DNA of 64,000 bases from Eutypa lata. Lineage: Eukaryota; Ascomycota; Sordariomycetes; Xylariales; Diatrypaceae. A program made the position numbers and the translations under genes. How positions within the stretch are numbered: position 1 is the stretch's first letter; every line of letters begins with the position of its first letter. The notes below the pieces were generated by a model. It saw only the letters and a list, made by a program, of their open reading frames with translations, had not been told where the DNA came from and searched no databases. The stretch is from assembly GCA_022661535.1 (NCBI GenBank), contig JAKULF010000011.1, positions 1,736,001 through 1,800,000 on the forward strand, given 5' to 3'. Positions 25,083 to 34,896 of the stretch are shown here, piece after piece.

Positions 25083-26790
25083 AGCGCACACAGGCATTCC
25101 TTAGAAGCCGACAATAAGACAGGCTGCGGAAGGTATTGGTAAACGCTACGATGAAGATGGCACATGGGTATGGAAAACGGAAGTGGTGTTCGTATTATGT
25201 CGTTATATCTGTAATTTTAGTAATCGACCAGATGCATCGTTGTGTAACACTCAGTCGTGTGGCGGATTTCATGCGCGCGGCTTGTTTTTATATAATCTAT
25301 CGTGATGACTTGATGTGTAGATGTAGTGTGTAAATATATACTAGTGATATCCGAAGATCTTAGGCATGCTATGTACAGCGAACTGTTTCCGCTTTTATGC
25401 ATTGATCTATGTACGTATGCCGGTGCTGAAGGTAACTGTGAGCGGCTGGTGATATGGAAGAGATAAACCTAGGATAAATAAAAGACGCTGCGACATATAC
25501 AGTAAACCAGCAGTAGAGTCTAAATTAACCAACTAATAACTTGCTTCTTAGTTGTCTGTTGATGTTGATTCCGTTGCTTGAATGTACATAGCCGAAATGA
25601 GACTGTTCTACGCGGCGCAACGGTCATTCCTCGAACACAAATAACAAGATCTGGTTGCACCGCCTCCCATGTCTTGGACGACATCCACAAGCACATCAAA
25701 TCTGCGTTATCTAAGCGGTTATCATGTCGAAGTCCGTTTGCTCTCGTCAACTCCTGGTGATCATTAATTAGTTGGAACGCTGTGCGAGCCTGAGCCGAGA
25801 CACCTTGAAGGTACCCCACTCGGGGGCAGGAAGGTACAGTTAGATGCATTTTTTAATATTGCCAATGCTAACAAAAGGCGGTTTGCCTAGGTGATTTCTG
25901 TCGATTCACCTGTCTCGGTTTTGTTCCATGCTGAGAAATTAGGTCTACCTGCAACTACTTCGTGTTCATGCAACTGCTTATAAGTCGAGTACCCAAAAAG
26001 TAGTTAGTAACCTTTGGGATCCCCAACAAAGTTCAAGATAGCAGCAGTAAGTAATAGCAACCGGGTAGACGCGAGGCAGCACCCACTTGCTGTGGTGGCT
26101 ACCGCAGTTGGTCCAGCCGTTTAGGGAGAGCATCGTGACGCTCGAATGATCCACGTGTAGAGCGTCAACGAAGTCCCAGCAGATATCATTGCCACGGTAT
26201 CTAGAGCAGTGCTGGGAGGTAAGAGGGAAGATGATGCAACTAACTTCACTAGACAAGGCATTTCCTTTCCGGACTCTCTCCCGTGTGAAGTCTAATGCCA
26301 GGTGCTTACTGGTGCACTACCCATGCTTTAACAACATACCGGAGAAAATTGCGAGCACTGTGATGGTTAGACAGCCCGGAGAGGCTTGGAACGACCATTT
26401 TAAAGGTCGCTGCAGCTGGGGGACCGTGAAAAACATCTCATACTGGAAGGCTAACAAGTCTCGAAACTCTAGCTGCTGACGTAGCTGATGAGTCAGTGTA
26501 GAGCATTCTGTCGCAATACATCCTACGCCACTGATGCCTCAAGTCACTTCTACTGCCCCCAAGGTATTGCGCACGTAAGAAGTGTGTTATTAAAGTTCCG
26601 ATTGCAATTCTTTGTGAGAATTTTAATCTCTTCTTAGTGTACAGGTCATGACGTTTCCCTTCGCTCAATCACAGCAAATTCCGATTGAGCTTTCTCATAC
26701 CATACGCCAAATACGCCCGAGTCGTACCTTAGAGTGCTAAGCATAGTGCAACTCCAAAGGTCGGCTGTTTATCTGAGATAAACAGCCGCT
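25083..26790. other. Intergenic, no gene firmly recognised
   Basis: About 1.7 kb. Open frames at 25520-25849 (-) and 25978-26256 (-) were translated; neither shows a domain or start context that would justify a gene call, although the second has several Cys and Trp residues. A perfect 11-bp stem-loop at 26763-26787 is listed separately. Confidence 0.5.
26763..26787. other. Perfect 11-bp inverted repeat just after the CON-10 stop
   Basis: ggctgtttatc (26763-26773), loop tga, then gataaacagcc (26777-26787). It sits 3 bp past the stop codon of the CON-10-like gene on its 3' side, so the transcript would carry a stable hairpin at the start of its 3' UTR. Role unknown; possibilities are 3'-end formation or mRNA stability. 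Confidence 0.75.
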
Positions 26791-27228
26791 CTACTTGGAT
26801 CCTCCCTTGCGACCGGCCTCGCTCGCCTTCTCGCTGCCGGGCTCGAAGGAGCCAGAGGAAGCTTGGCCGCCCTTGGACGCGATTGCCTGGACTTCCTCCT
26901 TGGGTCTAATGCAATTGGTTAGCCACGAGAGTCAATGACACATATTTAGGTAGTCTCGGGGTAGCATGCTTACCGGTTGGCGAAGTTGCCGGGGTTGCCA
27001 CCACCGGCCTGGGAAGTCTCGGTGCTGTCATTGGCACTGGCCTGGGGAGCCTCAGTTTGGCCACCGCCGCCGCTGGCATGGCCGCCCTTGGAAGCGATCT
27101 CTTGAACCTCCTCCTTGGGACTAGAAGACAGAACATCAGCACGGAAATCTTATACAGTTAACTTGGGGCTAGGCACCGTTCACTTACCGGTTGGCAAAGT
27201 TTCCGGGGTTGTTGCTGTTGGTAGGCAT
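26791..27228 (-). CDS. con-10: CON-10-like KGG-repeat stress/conidiation protein, 100 aa
   Basis: Small hydrophilic protein of the stress-induced KGG family (bacterial GsiB-like, Neurospora CON-10), made in conidia and under desiccation, light or stress. Three exons: 27188-27228, 26974-27120, 26905-26791. Product begins MPTNSNNPGNFANR, then PKEEVQEIASKGGHASGGGG, a spacer, a second NPGNFANR-PKEEVQAIASKGGQASS copy, and ends EAGRKGGSK. The two KGG units are near-identical and each is preceded by an intron at the same place (AACCG/GTAAG, phase 2), indicating duplication of an exon-intron module. Small size matches CON-10 (about 86 aa in Neurospora) plus one extra unit. Conidiation/stress expression is inferred from family. 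Confidence 0.92.
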
Positions 27229-27954
27229 AGTGAAGATTGATTGATGCTTGCGATGGGTGAAGTTCTGATGGATTGGTTGTGATGGAATTGTGCGATTGAA
27301 GTCGACTTGTGTCTTGTGGAATCTTGTGTGGACCAGAATTGTAGAATGGAATTGGAAACCGGCACGTTTAAGTATTGGGAGGTGAGCCAGTCTTGCAGCT
27401 TCCTGTTTATTATTTTATCGATTGTTTGCTGCCGCATTGCTACCTATTTGTGAAATGACGTAATTTCCTAACTTCTGCAGAGCTGGCGGGTAGGCGTCTT
27501 CCTGACCTTGTATGATTGTATGATTATACGGCTGTGATTTCATAACACCGTAATAATCCGGAGTGTCCCCTCCGGCACGGACCGCTCATGACGCTGACAC
27601 TTATTATTTACCCCCACTTTTTGCTGCCGGATCCCGGGCAACACGGGACAACCTTTCAAACCTACCATAGCGGGGGATGCCAGCCAGCTTACAAGGCTTG
27701 AAGGCCCGTGAAAGATACATACATACACGCATACTTACTTACCTACACCTTTCGTCATACTGATTGGATATGAGACCTAGGCGCTAGAGTTTAAGGCAAG
27801 GCAGCCACTTATGTCACTAAGAAAAAAGCAAGTCCGGTGAACTCGAAAGATGAGTGAAGGAAAGTTTCAGCGTACTTAGTTACTTCATCTCTTAGGCCTC
27901 TCCCCGTAAGGAGGAAGATCGATAAAGGCATAGCCTTCTGCAAATATGCCGTCA
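27229..27954. promoter_or_regulatory. CON-10 upstream region with STRE-like site inside an inverted repeat
   Basis: CCGGAG (27558-27563) and CTCCGG (27570-27575) form a 6-bp inverted repeat with a 6-nt spacer, which includes CCCCT (27567-27571), the stress-response element core, about 340 bp upstream of the CON-10 start. It also reads CGG-N10-CCG, as for a zinc-cluster dimer. Suggestive only. Confidence 0.35.
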
Positions 27955-28564
27955 TCACATGCCTACAAAACGAAGAGCTGTGTCTAGGATATCGTCTGTA
28001 TTTTTTCGTTGTTGACCGTCTTGCAGCAGATAAAAAGTTGTTTCGCTCCGTTTAACAGTATCCCTGAAACTGCTCAATACTCCCCGCCAATTTTGTACCT
28101 GAATATCGTATCGTTGATCCTGCCGCCCGTGGCACACCATGTCCGATGAGCTGCCTATACAATAACACGGCGTATCAGAGGATTGTGACATTACGGGGGT
28201 TTAGGTAGGTTAATTGGAGGTATTGCTGTGTAGAGAGAACACCTACGGTCACCATTCTCAACCCGAAGAACATCGAGTTGATAAAAGCCTGCTCCGCCCT
28301 ATTCTGAAAGACGACCCGCTCACTGAGATCAAGATTGCGATTTACTGGGCGATACGGCGGCACCCGGCGGTGGTCTGTCGGCCAGTCTGGCGGGTTCGGA
28401 GTAGCGGCGGGGCGCTGCGATATAGATCCAGACCCGACAGAAGCAGAAGGGGTTGAAGTATTGCTAGGCGTAACTGGAGGCTGCTCTGAATGGTGGAGCT
28501 CGTAGTCGGCGAGCACGGTGCCGAGCGTGTACGTTATAGGATTCTCTGTTGTCGTTGCTGACAT
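27955..28564 (-). CDS. Putative small protein of unknown function, splice structure uncertain
   Basis: A clean ATG at 28564 opens MSATTTENPITYTLGTVLADYE..., a Pro/Ser/Thr-rich stretch, then a denser segment LDLSERVVFQNRAEQAFINS and FFGLRMVT. A donor-like GTAGGT follows; splicing to ATAG near 28151 would continue AAHRTWCATGGRINDTIFR, and a further exon could end ...DTVKRSETTFYLLQDGQ... at 27955. The last junction needs an implausibly short intron in the frame tried, so the 3' half is not solved. No family recognised. The start codon is only 28 bp from the putative start of the plus-strand ALDH-like gene. Confidence 0.4.
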
Positions 28565-28592
28565 CTTTTCTTTGTTTCTATATCTGAAAACG

Positions 28593-30588
28593 ATGGTATG
28601 TAAAAGGGATCAATAGAAGTGGGGATTGATTCCATTCGAAAATACGAAGCAAACCTCATCTTGTCAGTCAAGTGAAGAGATCGATGGAGTGTTAAGGGGT
28701 CTGGGGGTCACTAGTCTGCATGCAGCTGCAGCTCCACTAATGCCAGGCCGGGCCAAGCCCGGTCTGCCCGATCAACCGGCAGAGTGGTCCGCATCGGATA
28801 GTGGGGGATTTGGTTGGGACATTGCATATCATTCGCAGTTCTGGTATAGAATGCCAACAGGTATTGGAGTGGTAATTGATGGCTCACAGGCTGGTAGTGG
28901 TACCTACGCTATTGTAATCCAAACCATGGCCTCCGAATATGTGCAAGACTTTCCAAGGCTGCAAGAAACCGTGACTGATGGGCGGCTCGCCAATGTCTTC
29001 TTCCGGCGCGAACAACTCTTCCAGCTCCAGGACGCGCTTCGCCGGAATGAAGACGATATCCTAGATGGCATTCTCAAGGACTCGGGGAACACACCGGCCG
29101 AGGCGCTTGCGGAGCTGTACATGACGGCCTCTACCCTCAAGTCTTTGCATGACCAACTTAAGCCGAATGAAGAGCTGGAACTCGAATATCGTGTCGCAAA
29201 CGGGCAAGATGCGCCGGCTACGCGAGTAGGGGTTGGGATTGTTGTCATCGTACCGCAACGACACACCTTCGTGTACTCGGCGCTTGCGCCCCTTTGTTCC
29301 GCCATCGCTGCGGGGAATTGTGCCGTAGTCGTCGTGAGTCGGACTCCCAAGTTAGAATGACTTCATATACTGACCCGATATATCTCCCCCACAGCTTGAG
29401 CAGACCCTGCATAGCCTCCCTTCCGTGATTTCAAAGCTCCTCCGCGAATCTTTAGACCCCGACATCTTTGAGGTGGTCTCGACTAAGATGCAGAATTCCA
29501 ATCCCAACTATACCTATGTAGTTCAAGAGGGAGAAGGCATCGATCTTGGGAAGACTAATGTTCTCCAATCTCCATTCAATTCTCTTGCGGTTGCCGTGGT
29601 TGACCGGACGGCCAACATTGAAGAAGCGGCGAAGATGATGACAAATGCCAGGATGGCATTCAACGGAACTTCGCCGTACGCACCTGACATTGTCCTCGTC
29701 AACGAGTTTGCTAAGAAAGACTTCATGCGTGCCGTCATCAAGGAATCAATAGAATATCTAACTGAAGAGAAAGGGGAAAAGACTGCGAGGCCGAGGCCAC
29801 ATACCGCTAAGCGGGGCTTGGAGAAGCAGGTCGAGGCTTTGGAACAGAATGGACTCAAGACCATAACTTCAGGATTCAATGGGACCATCGTAGAAGTTGA
29901 AGACAGGTGCGTGTATACCGTAGCCGAGTTTCATTTACAGTAAGACTGACCAAGGTCCTAGAACCGTGTTAGCCAAGCTGGGCAAAATCAGGCAGAAGAG
30001 CCTCTACATCCTTGGATTCAGCAGTCTCGAGGACGCCATCGAGACGACCAACAGTCTCGTGTCTGGAAGCGCTGCGGCGACATACGCATTCGGAAATTGG
30101 AAGACGTGCAAATATCTTCTCCAGTTTGTCAACGCGGATGTGGGCTTCGCAAACTTGATCCCTACAGAGCTTCTCGGTGCGTCTAATTACATGGCCTAGC
30201 TATGCCTGAAGAGACCCCCCTTTTTACTAACATGTCTACAGTTGGTCCGGTTGCCCCCCGAGGTCACGGCGTAGAACTTTCGATACGATACCCACCTAAG
30301 CTGTTCAGCGTTCTGCGCCCAATGTACGCGAAAAAGGATGCGCTGTCCTCACAGCTCGAGGAGATACTGGACGGGAACAATAGGCACCCGTCTCTCGCGG
30401 CCAGCAAGCTATGGGAAAAGCTGGACTTGGAAAAAAGGGGGCAGGTCAAACTCGACCTCGGATACTTCGAGAGGGGAGCTCTTATAGGTGTCACTACCTT
30501 TGCTTCGCCTGTCCTGCTGGGCTTGGGCACTGGTATTTACCTTGGCGCGCGAAAACTCATTTCTATGTACAGTAGTAAGGTAGCGTAA
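28593..30588 (+). CDS. ALDH-superfamily-like protein lacking the catalytic Cys, 580 aa
   Basis: Aldehyde-dehydrogenase fold, probably not a classical ALDH. Model: 28593-28595 (ATG alone), 28668-29333, 29395-29906, 29962-30176, 30242-30588; 581 codons in frame. ALDH-like blocks are present: VGVGIVVIVPQRHTFVYSAL, PLCSAIAAGNCAVVVV, FNSLAVAVVDRTANIEEAAK and MAFNGTSPYAPDIVLVNEF. In the last, the usual GQxCxAPd becomes GTSPYAPD, so the nucleophilic Cys is Pro. The C-terminus has a candidate membrane segment (GVTTFASPVLLGLGTGIYLG) and a basic tail, as in membrane-tethered fungal ALDH-like proteins (yeast Msc7 type). The single-codon first exon (ATG/GTATGT) keeps frame but is speculative; an internal ATG (PLMPGRAK) could be used instead. 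Confidence 0.72.
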
Positions 30589-31053
30589 TCTAAATAGTTG
30601 ATCGCATGATATGAAATGTTCTCCTTCGTCGCTGGTGCGAATGATCCCAAGTTATTATGATGCTAGTCTAAGTGATGACGAGGAACTGATTGATCAGTAC
30701 CTCCCTCCATCGACCAAGTACGTTCTACACAGACCGTCCATAAACTCGGCACCCTTTGCGATTAAACATGCCACAGCCATTTAATAGGATACTGTGATTG
30801 CGGATTTCCCGCTCTGGGACTTTGTTCCACCATTCTCCCCCACTTACCGAACAATTATACTTGAAACTAATAACTAGGCTTCTTCCCCATCCCCTTCGGG
30901 GCGCCGCCCCCAACATCCCTACACAAGAGGTCACAAGGTAGGAGGGCTTTATAGGAACATTACGAGGTCGCCAGCGAGAGAACATTACGTGACTGCATTT
31001 CGAAAAGAAAGAAATAAGAAGACAGATCACCAATAAACGGAATCACCACCACC
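30589..31053. other. Intergenic / dioxygenase promoter
   Basis: No gene. A GC-rich near-palindromic patch (ccccttcggggcgccgccccc) lies around 30891-30911, about 150 bp upstream of the dioxygenase start. Confidence 0.5.
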
Positions 31054-32338
31054 ATGCCGTCATTAACTCCGGTACATTTCTTTTCTCATGGGTCCACCAT
31101 GATGCTGGGCGAGGAGTCCAAGTCGGCAGATTATTGGAAAGCTTGCGGCGACGCAGCGTTGGCGCGCGGAATCAAAGGGGTCGTAATTATGGTAAGTAAA
31201 GAAAAGAACAACTCTAGCCCCGGAGGCCCGCCCCTCCGATAATTGTTGCCCAGCAATACTGTCTTGTTATTGGGAGGCCAAAAAACAAGAAGAAAGAAAG
31301 AGTTACTAGAAGATAGATGTTCTAAACATCGGATTTCATCCATTGTACTACAGGGCGCGCACTGGGCGGCACACGACAGCGACGGCATCGAAGTGAGCAC
31401 GAACGCGGCGCCGGCCAAGTCGCCCGTGGCGTACGTGCACCCGCGCAAGTACGCCGACTACGCGCTGCGGCCGGACCTGGCGGGGGCCGCGCGGTGCCTG
31501 GAGCTGCTGCGGGGCGCGGGCATCGCCGGGGCGCGCCCCAACGACGCCTTCGACTGGATCCACGACACCTACCTGATCCTGATCCGGATGTTCCCCGGCG
31601 GCTGCCCGCCCACCACCATCGTGTCCATGAACCCGCGCTTCGACCCGCACTACCACATGCGCGTGGGGCGTAAGCAAACCTCCGTTTCCTTTCTCTTCCC
31701 TTCCATTCCTGGATTATTTATACCTACCCCTATATATCTGTCTATCTATGCAGCGTGTCTCGGCCCAGGAGCGCTTTTCTTTGTTAACGGGTTGGGCTCT
31801 CCCTCCCTCCCTCCCTCCCTAGAGCTCCCGAATGATCAATCACCACACCACCAAATTATCAAAAGCAATACCCTACATATGTACCTACCCAGCTAACACG
31901 AGCACACTCACAGTGGCCCTGCGGCCCCTGCGCGCCGAAGGCTACCTGCTGGTGGGGTCCGGGGGCGCGGTGCACAACCTGTTCCGCAACGTGTGGGACC
32001 CGATGATCCTGCACGGGGACAACTTCGCGCAGCCGACGGCGCCGGGGCACTGGGCGCTGGAGTTCCGGCAGAGCGTCGAGGATGTCATGCGGGGGGGCGG
32101 GGGCCCGCGCCTGCGAAGGGCCGTCACGCGCCTCGTCAAGCACCCGCTCTTCCGCGACGCCCACGCCACCGACGACCACTTCATGGCCATGTGCTTCGCG
32201 GCCGGCGCGGCCGGCGCGGCCGAGGACGAGGGCGCACCCGGCGAGTTCGGCGCCGAGGACTGGGAGCTCACCAATATGTGCAATAGCCAGTACACCATCG
32301 GTAGCTGGGATGGGTATGTCTCTAAGATCGCGGCCTAG
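31054..32338 (+). CDS. DODA/LigB-type class III extradiol ring-cleavage dioxygenase, 292 aa
   Basis: Predicted to open catechol-type rings extradiolly (4,5-DOPA dioxygenase family, YgiD-like, usually metal-dependent). Exons 31054-31191, 31354-31669, 31914-32338 give 293 codons. Metal-ligand candidates follow the family order: His12 in FFSHGSTMM, His49 in GAHWAAHD, and the His in AHATDDHF. His116 in FDWIHDTYLILIRMFP replaces the usual GLDHGTW context but keeps the His. No signal peptide or peroxisomal tail (ends KIAA). Exons 2 and 3 are extremely GC-rich compared with introns; intron 2 carries a CCCT repeat. Neighbours suggest aromatic catabolism; betalain-type chemistry is possible but unsupported. 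Confidence 0.88.
31799..31820. repeat. (CCCT)n microsatellite in dioxygenase intron 2
   Basis: About five tandem ccct units followed by ag at 31821-31822. It creates a decoy polypyrimidine-AG upstream of the used acceptor (CACTCACAG, exon at 31914). Confidence 0.85.
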
Positions 32339-32637
32339 TAAGGAAGAGGACGGACTGTTGGTTACCTAGGTATATATGGTTTAGGGTTGTGGTTTATACG
32401 TTTGTAGTGGATATTTGGATTGTATGGGAACTCTCCTCTACCACAGTAGTCTTCTTACATGCATGCATTTCACTCGTTGTACTCCCTAGTTCTAAGCATA
32501 CAAGTCAAGTCCAAGAACTCAATGAGCAAGAGAATGACCGCCCTCGGCGGAAGTACAAAAATGGCACGAGACTTCAATCCAACGTGAGAAGGTAGATTTT
32601 ATTCATGAACTACACTGTACTACATAGTTACTAGCTG

Positions 32638-34643
32638 TCACTCTTTAGGGGGAATAACCGGGAAGGTCACGTAGTTCAGCAGGTTGGGCCCAAAACAAAT
32701 GTTGTTCAACCCTTGAAACTTGCTCGGTGCCCTAGCAGCATTGTCAGCATTCGTGTTCGAGTCTAGTGGCGTAACATCTGGTATATGTTCTATAAACGTA
32801 CCTGTCTACGGGGTCGTCGTGGAGAAAGACCCCCGAGCCCTGTGTATCACCACTCGCCACCTCCAGTACTAAGGCCGCCCCGGGTTCGACCACAACGGAG
32901 GTAGGCCAGACCTCGACGTCGACCTCGTATATCTCACCGATTATCACGGGCATGACGTCGGTGCTCAGGTACTCTCTCCAAGGCAAGTATTCCCTATGCT
33001 TAGGGTGCCCTGTGGCAACCTTGCGCATACTCACTCTGAGCCACCCTTTGGCTAGCGGTACTGGATCGCCTGCTGTGCCGGTGTAAAACACTTCGTTACC
33101 TTCCGCCGAGATGTGGCGTAGGGTGATAAAGATATCAATATCAGAGGGCGTGGGACCGCTAGGCTCAGGAGTTACACTGACGAGGAGATGGGCCGTAATA
33201 TTACCAGTGATCTCTGTTTCACGCTCGAAGGGACGCGTGGTGAATTGGATCAGTTGCGGATTTTCTAGTGACCCTAGGGCTTCGTAAGACAGTTTCTGTC
33301 GCCTCGTGCTCGCAGCTAGGACCTCGTCGAGATCTGCCGTTAGTGTCCGCTGCGGCGTGAGGTACCACTTCTTCCACTCGGTGCGGGCGATAGGCCACTC
33401 GTTCTCCGTACGGCGAGGGTACGTTCTCTCAGCCGCTGGGTTGTTAAAGCCTACATCGCCTTTGCGCAGGACTATGTCCACGGGTGGTACTTGTCCCGTC
33501 GTCCAACCCGCATGGTCTTCATCCTTGAGGAATGCATCTAGGAACGAGCGCTGGACCTGGACTTCTTCGTCGTAGTAGAATGGTAAGTCGTGACGCCCCG
33601 TAATCATGCGCAGCCATTTTCGCTCGGACCCTGCGTGGACGTAGCCCTCAATGTTTCCGCGGAGGTGTAGTAGAATGCCGCCCCAGTTACCAACGGACAG
33701 GAGCGGGACACTAATATCACCCATATCGTATTCTTTGGAAGAGTAGTACTCATCGTCCCGGAAACGATTTTTCTGGTTATCGACAGTTTGGTCTTGACGA
33801 TTCTGGACACGTTCTTCCGACGGAAGCGTGCCTTCGAGGGATTCAGGTGCCGACTTGGGTCGCATTGGTCCTTCCCCGCCAGTATTCTTGCCCGTGACGA
33901 TGGGTTCATCTCGCGGTCTGCCATACTGATTTGAAACCACCTGTCGGTTCCACCAAAAATTGATGAAGTTGTTCGAGTAGATCCCGCCATGCCGGCAGCG
34001 ATCGCGGTAGTAGTCCGACATGCCTTCCCAGGGGATAATGGCGGCAAGGCCCTTGGGCTTCCTGGCAGCCACGCGCCACTGGCTCCCTGCATAGTAGCTG
34101 ATACCTAGTAGGCCGACTTTGCCGCTCGACCAGGCCTGATCCGCGCACCACTCGACAAGCTCAAAGAAAGCCTCGCTAGTGGCGCGAGACATTGTATCGA
34201 GCCTGCCGCGGGACTGACCGGTTCCAAGCTCATCTGCACGAACCACGGCGTACCCATGGCTCGTCCAATAGCTGGGATCCGGGGTTTCCCAAGCTGAGTG
34301 TATCGATTTGTGTTGAGGATTCACCTCAGAGAAGGACTTGGCATGGAAGCTATGAATTGGTGTGAGTCCCGATCAAGAAAATGATTCCCAGGTGTTGGGT
34401 GGTGGGGTGGTGGGGTGGCTATAGCAGGATCCCTTACTCTCCATAAAACGTATCCTTACCATAAGGGCCGTACGTCGCTAGGACGGGGACTCGATGGTCT
34501 GAGCCTGACCCTTTTGGCCGATACACATTGCATCTCACTAGCCCGTTTCCAGACTTGAGCTCTATGGTAGCATTTTGCTCAAAAACGTAAGGAAACGACG
34601 CGTCGTCGACAGTATGAAGGTCTCTTCGTATTGGCAAAGGCAT
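32638..34643 (-). CDS. CocE/NonD-family alpha/beta hydrolase (X-Pro dipeptidyl-peptidase-like), 615 aa
   Basis: Serine hydrolase of the cocaine-esterase / glutaryl-7-ACA acylase group; hydrolyses esters or amides, natural substrate unknown. Exons 34438-34643, 32802-34349, 32638-32731 (616 codons). Oxyanion-region motif ATYGPYGKDTFYGD spans the first intron. The nucleophile elbow is GLLGISYYAG, acid/His region expected near TGRHDLPFYYDEEVQ. The C-terminal jelly-roll domain (X-Pro peptidase C-terminal) includes HLLVSVTPE and GWLRVSMRKVATG, ending in a third exon APSKFQGLNNICFG. No signal peptide. It lies tail-to-tail with the dioxygenase and just downstream of the transcription factor on the same strand, 253 bp apart. 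Confidence 0.9.
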
Positions 34644-34896
34644 TTTGGGCGACTCCGACAGGGACTACGTTTGGGATTCAGGTGACCTCAAAGAACAATG
34701 TAAATAGAGATTCAAAAATAGTACACAGAGCACATATCATGTAGGTATCCTAAATGTGGTGGGGTAGTCCGTGTTAGGGACGTTCGGGATGTGGTCCACC
34801 CATCCCGCTTCTCTTCTGCCCTGGGCCCCGCAGGGGGCCGGGAGCCCTACGTATTGTACAAGGGGCCAACGACACTAGCAACTGTCCATGAGCCAA

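Noticed and set aside
25978..26256. 92-residue minus-strand frame with Cys and Trp residues
   Set aside because: No ATG-associated signal peptide in frame and no family recognised; could be a decayed secreted protein but unsupported.
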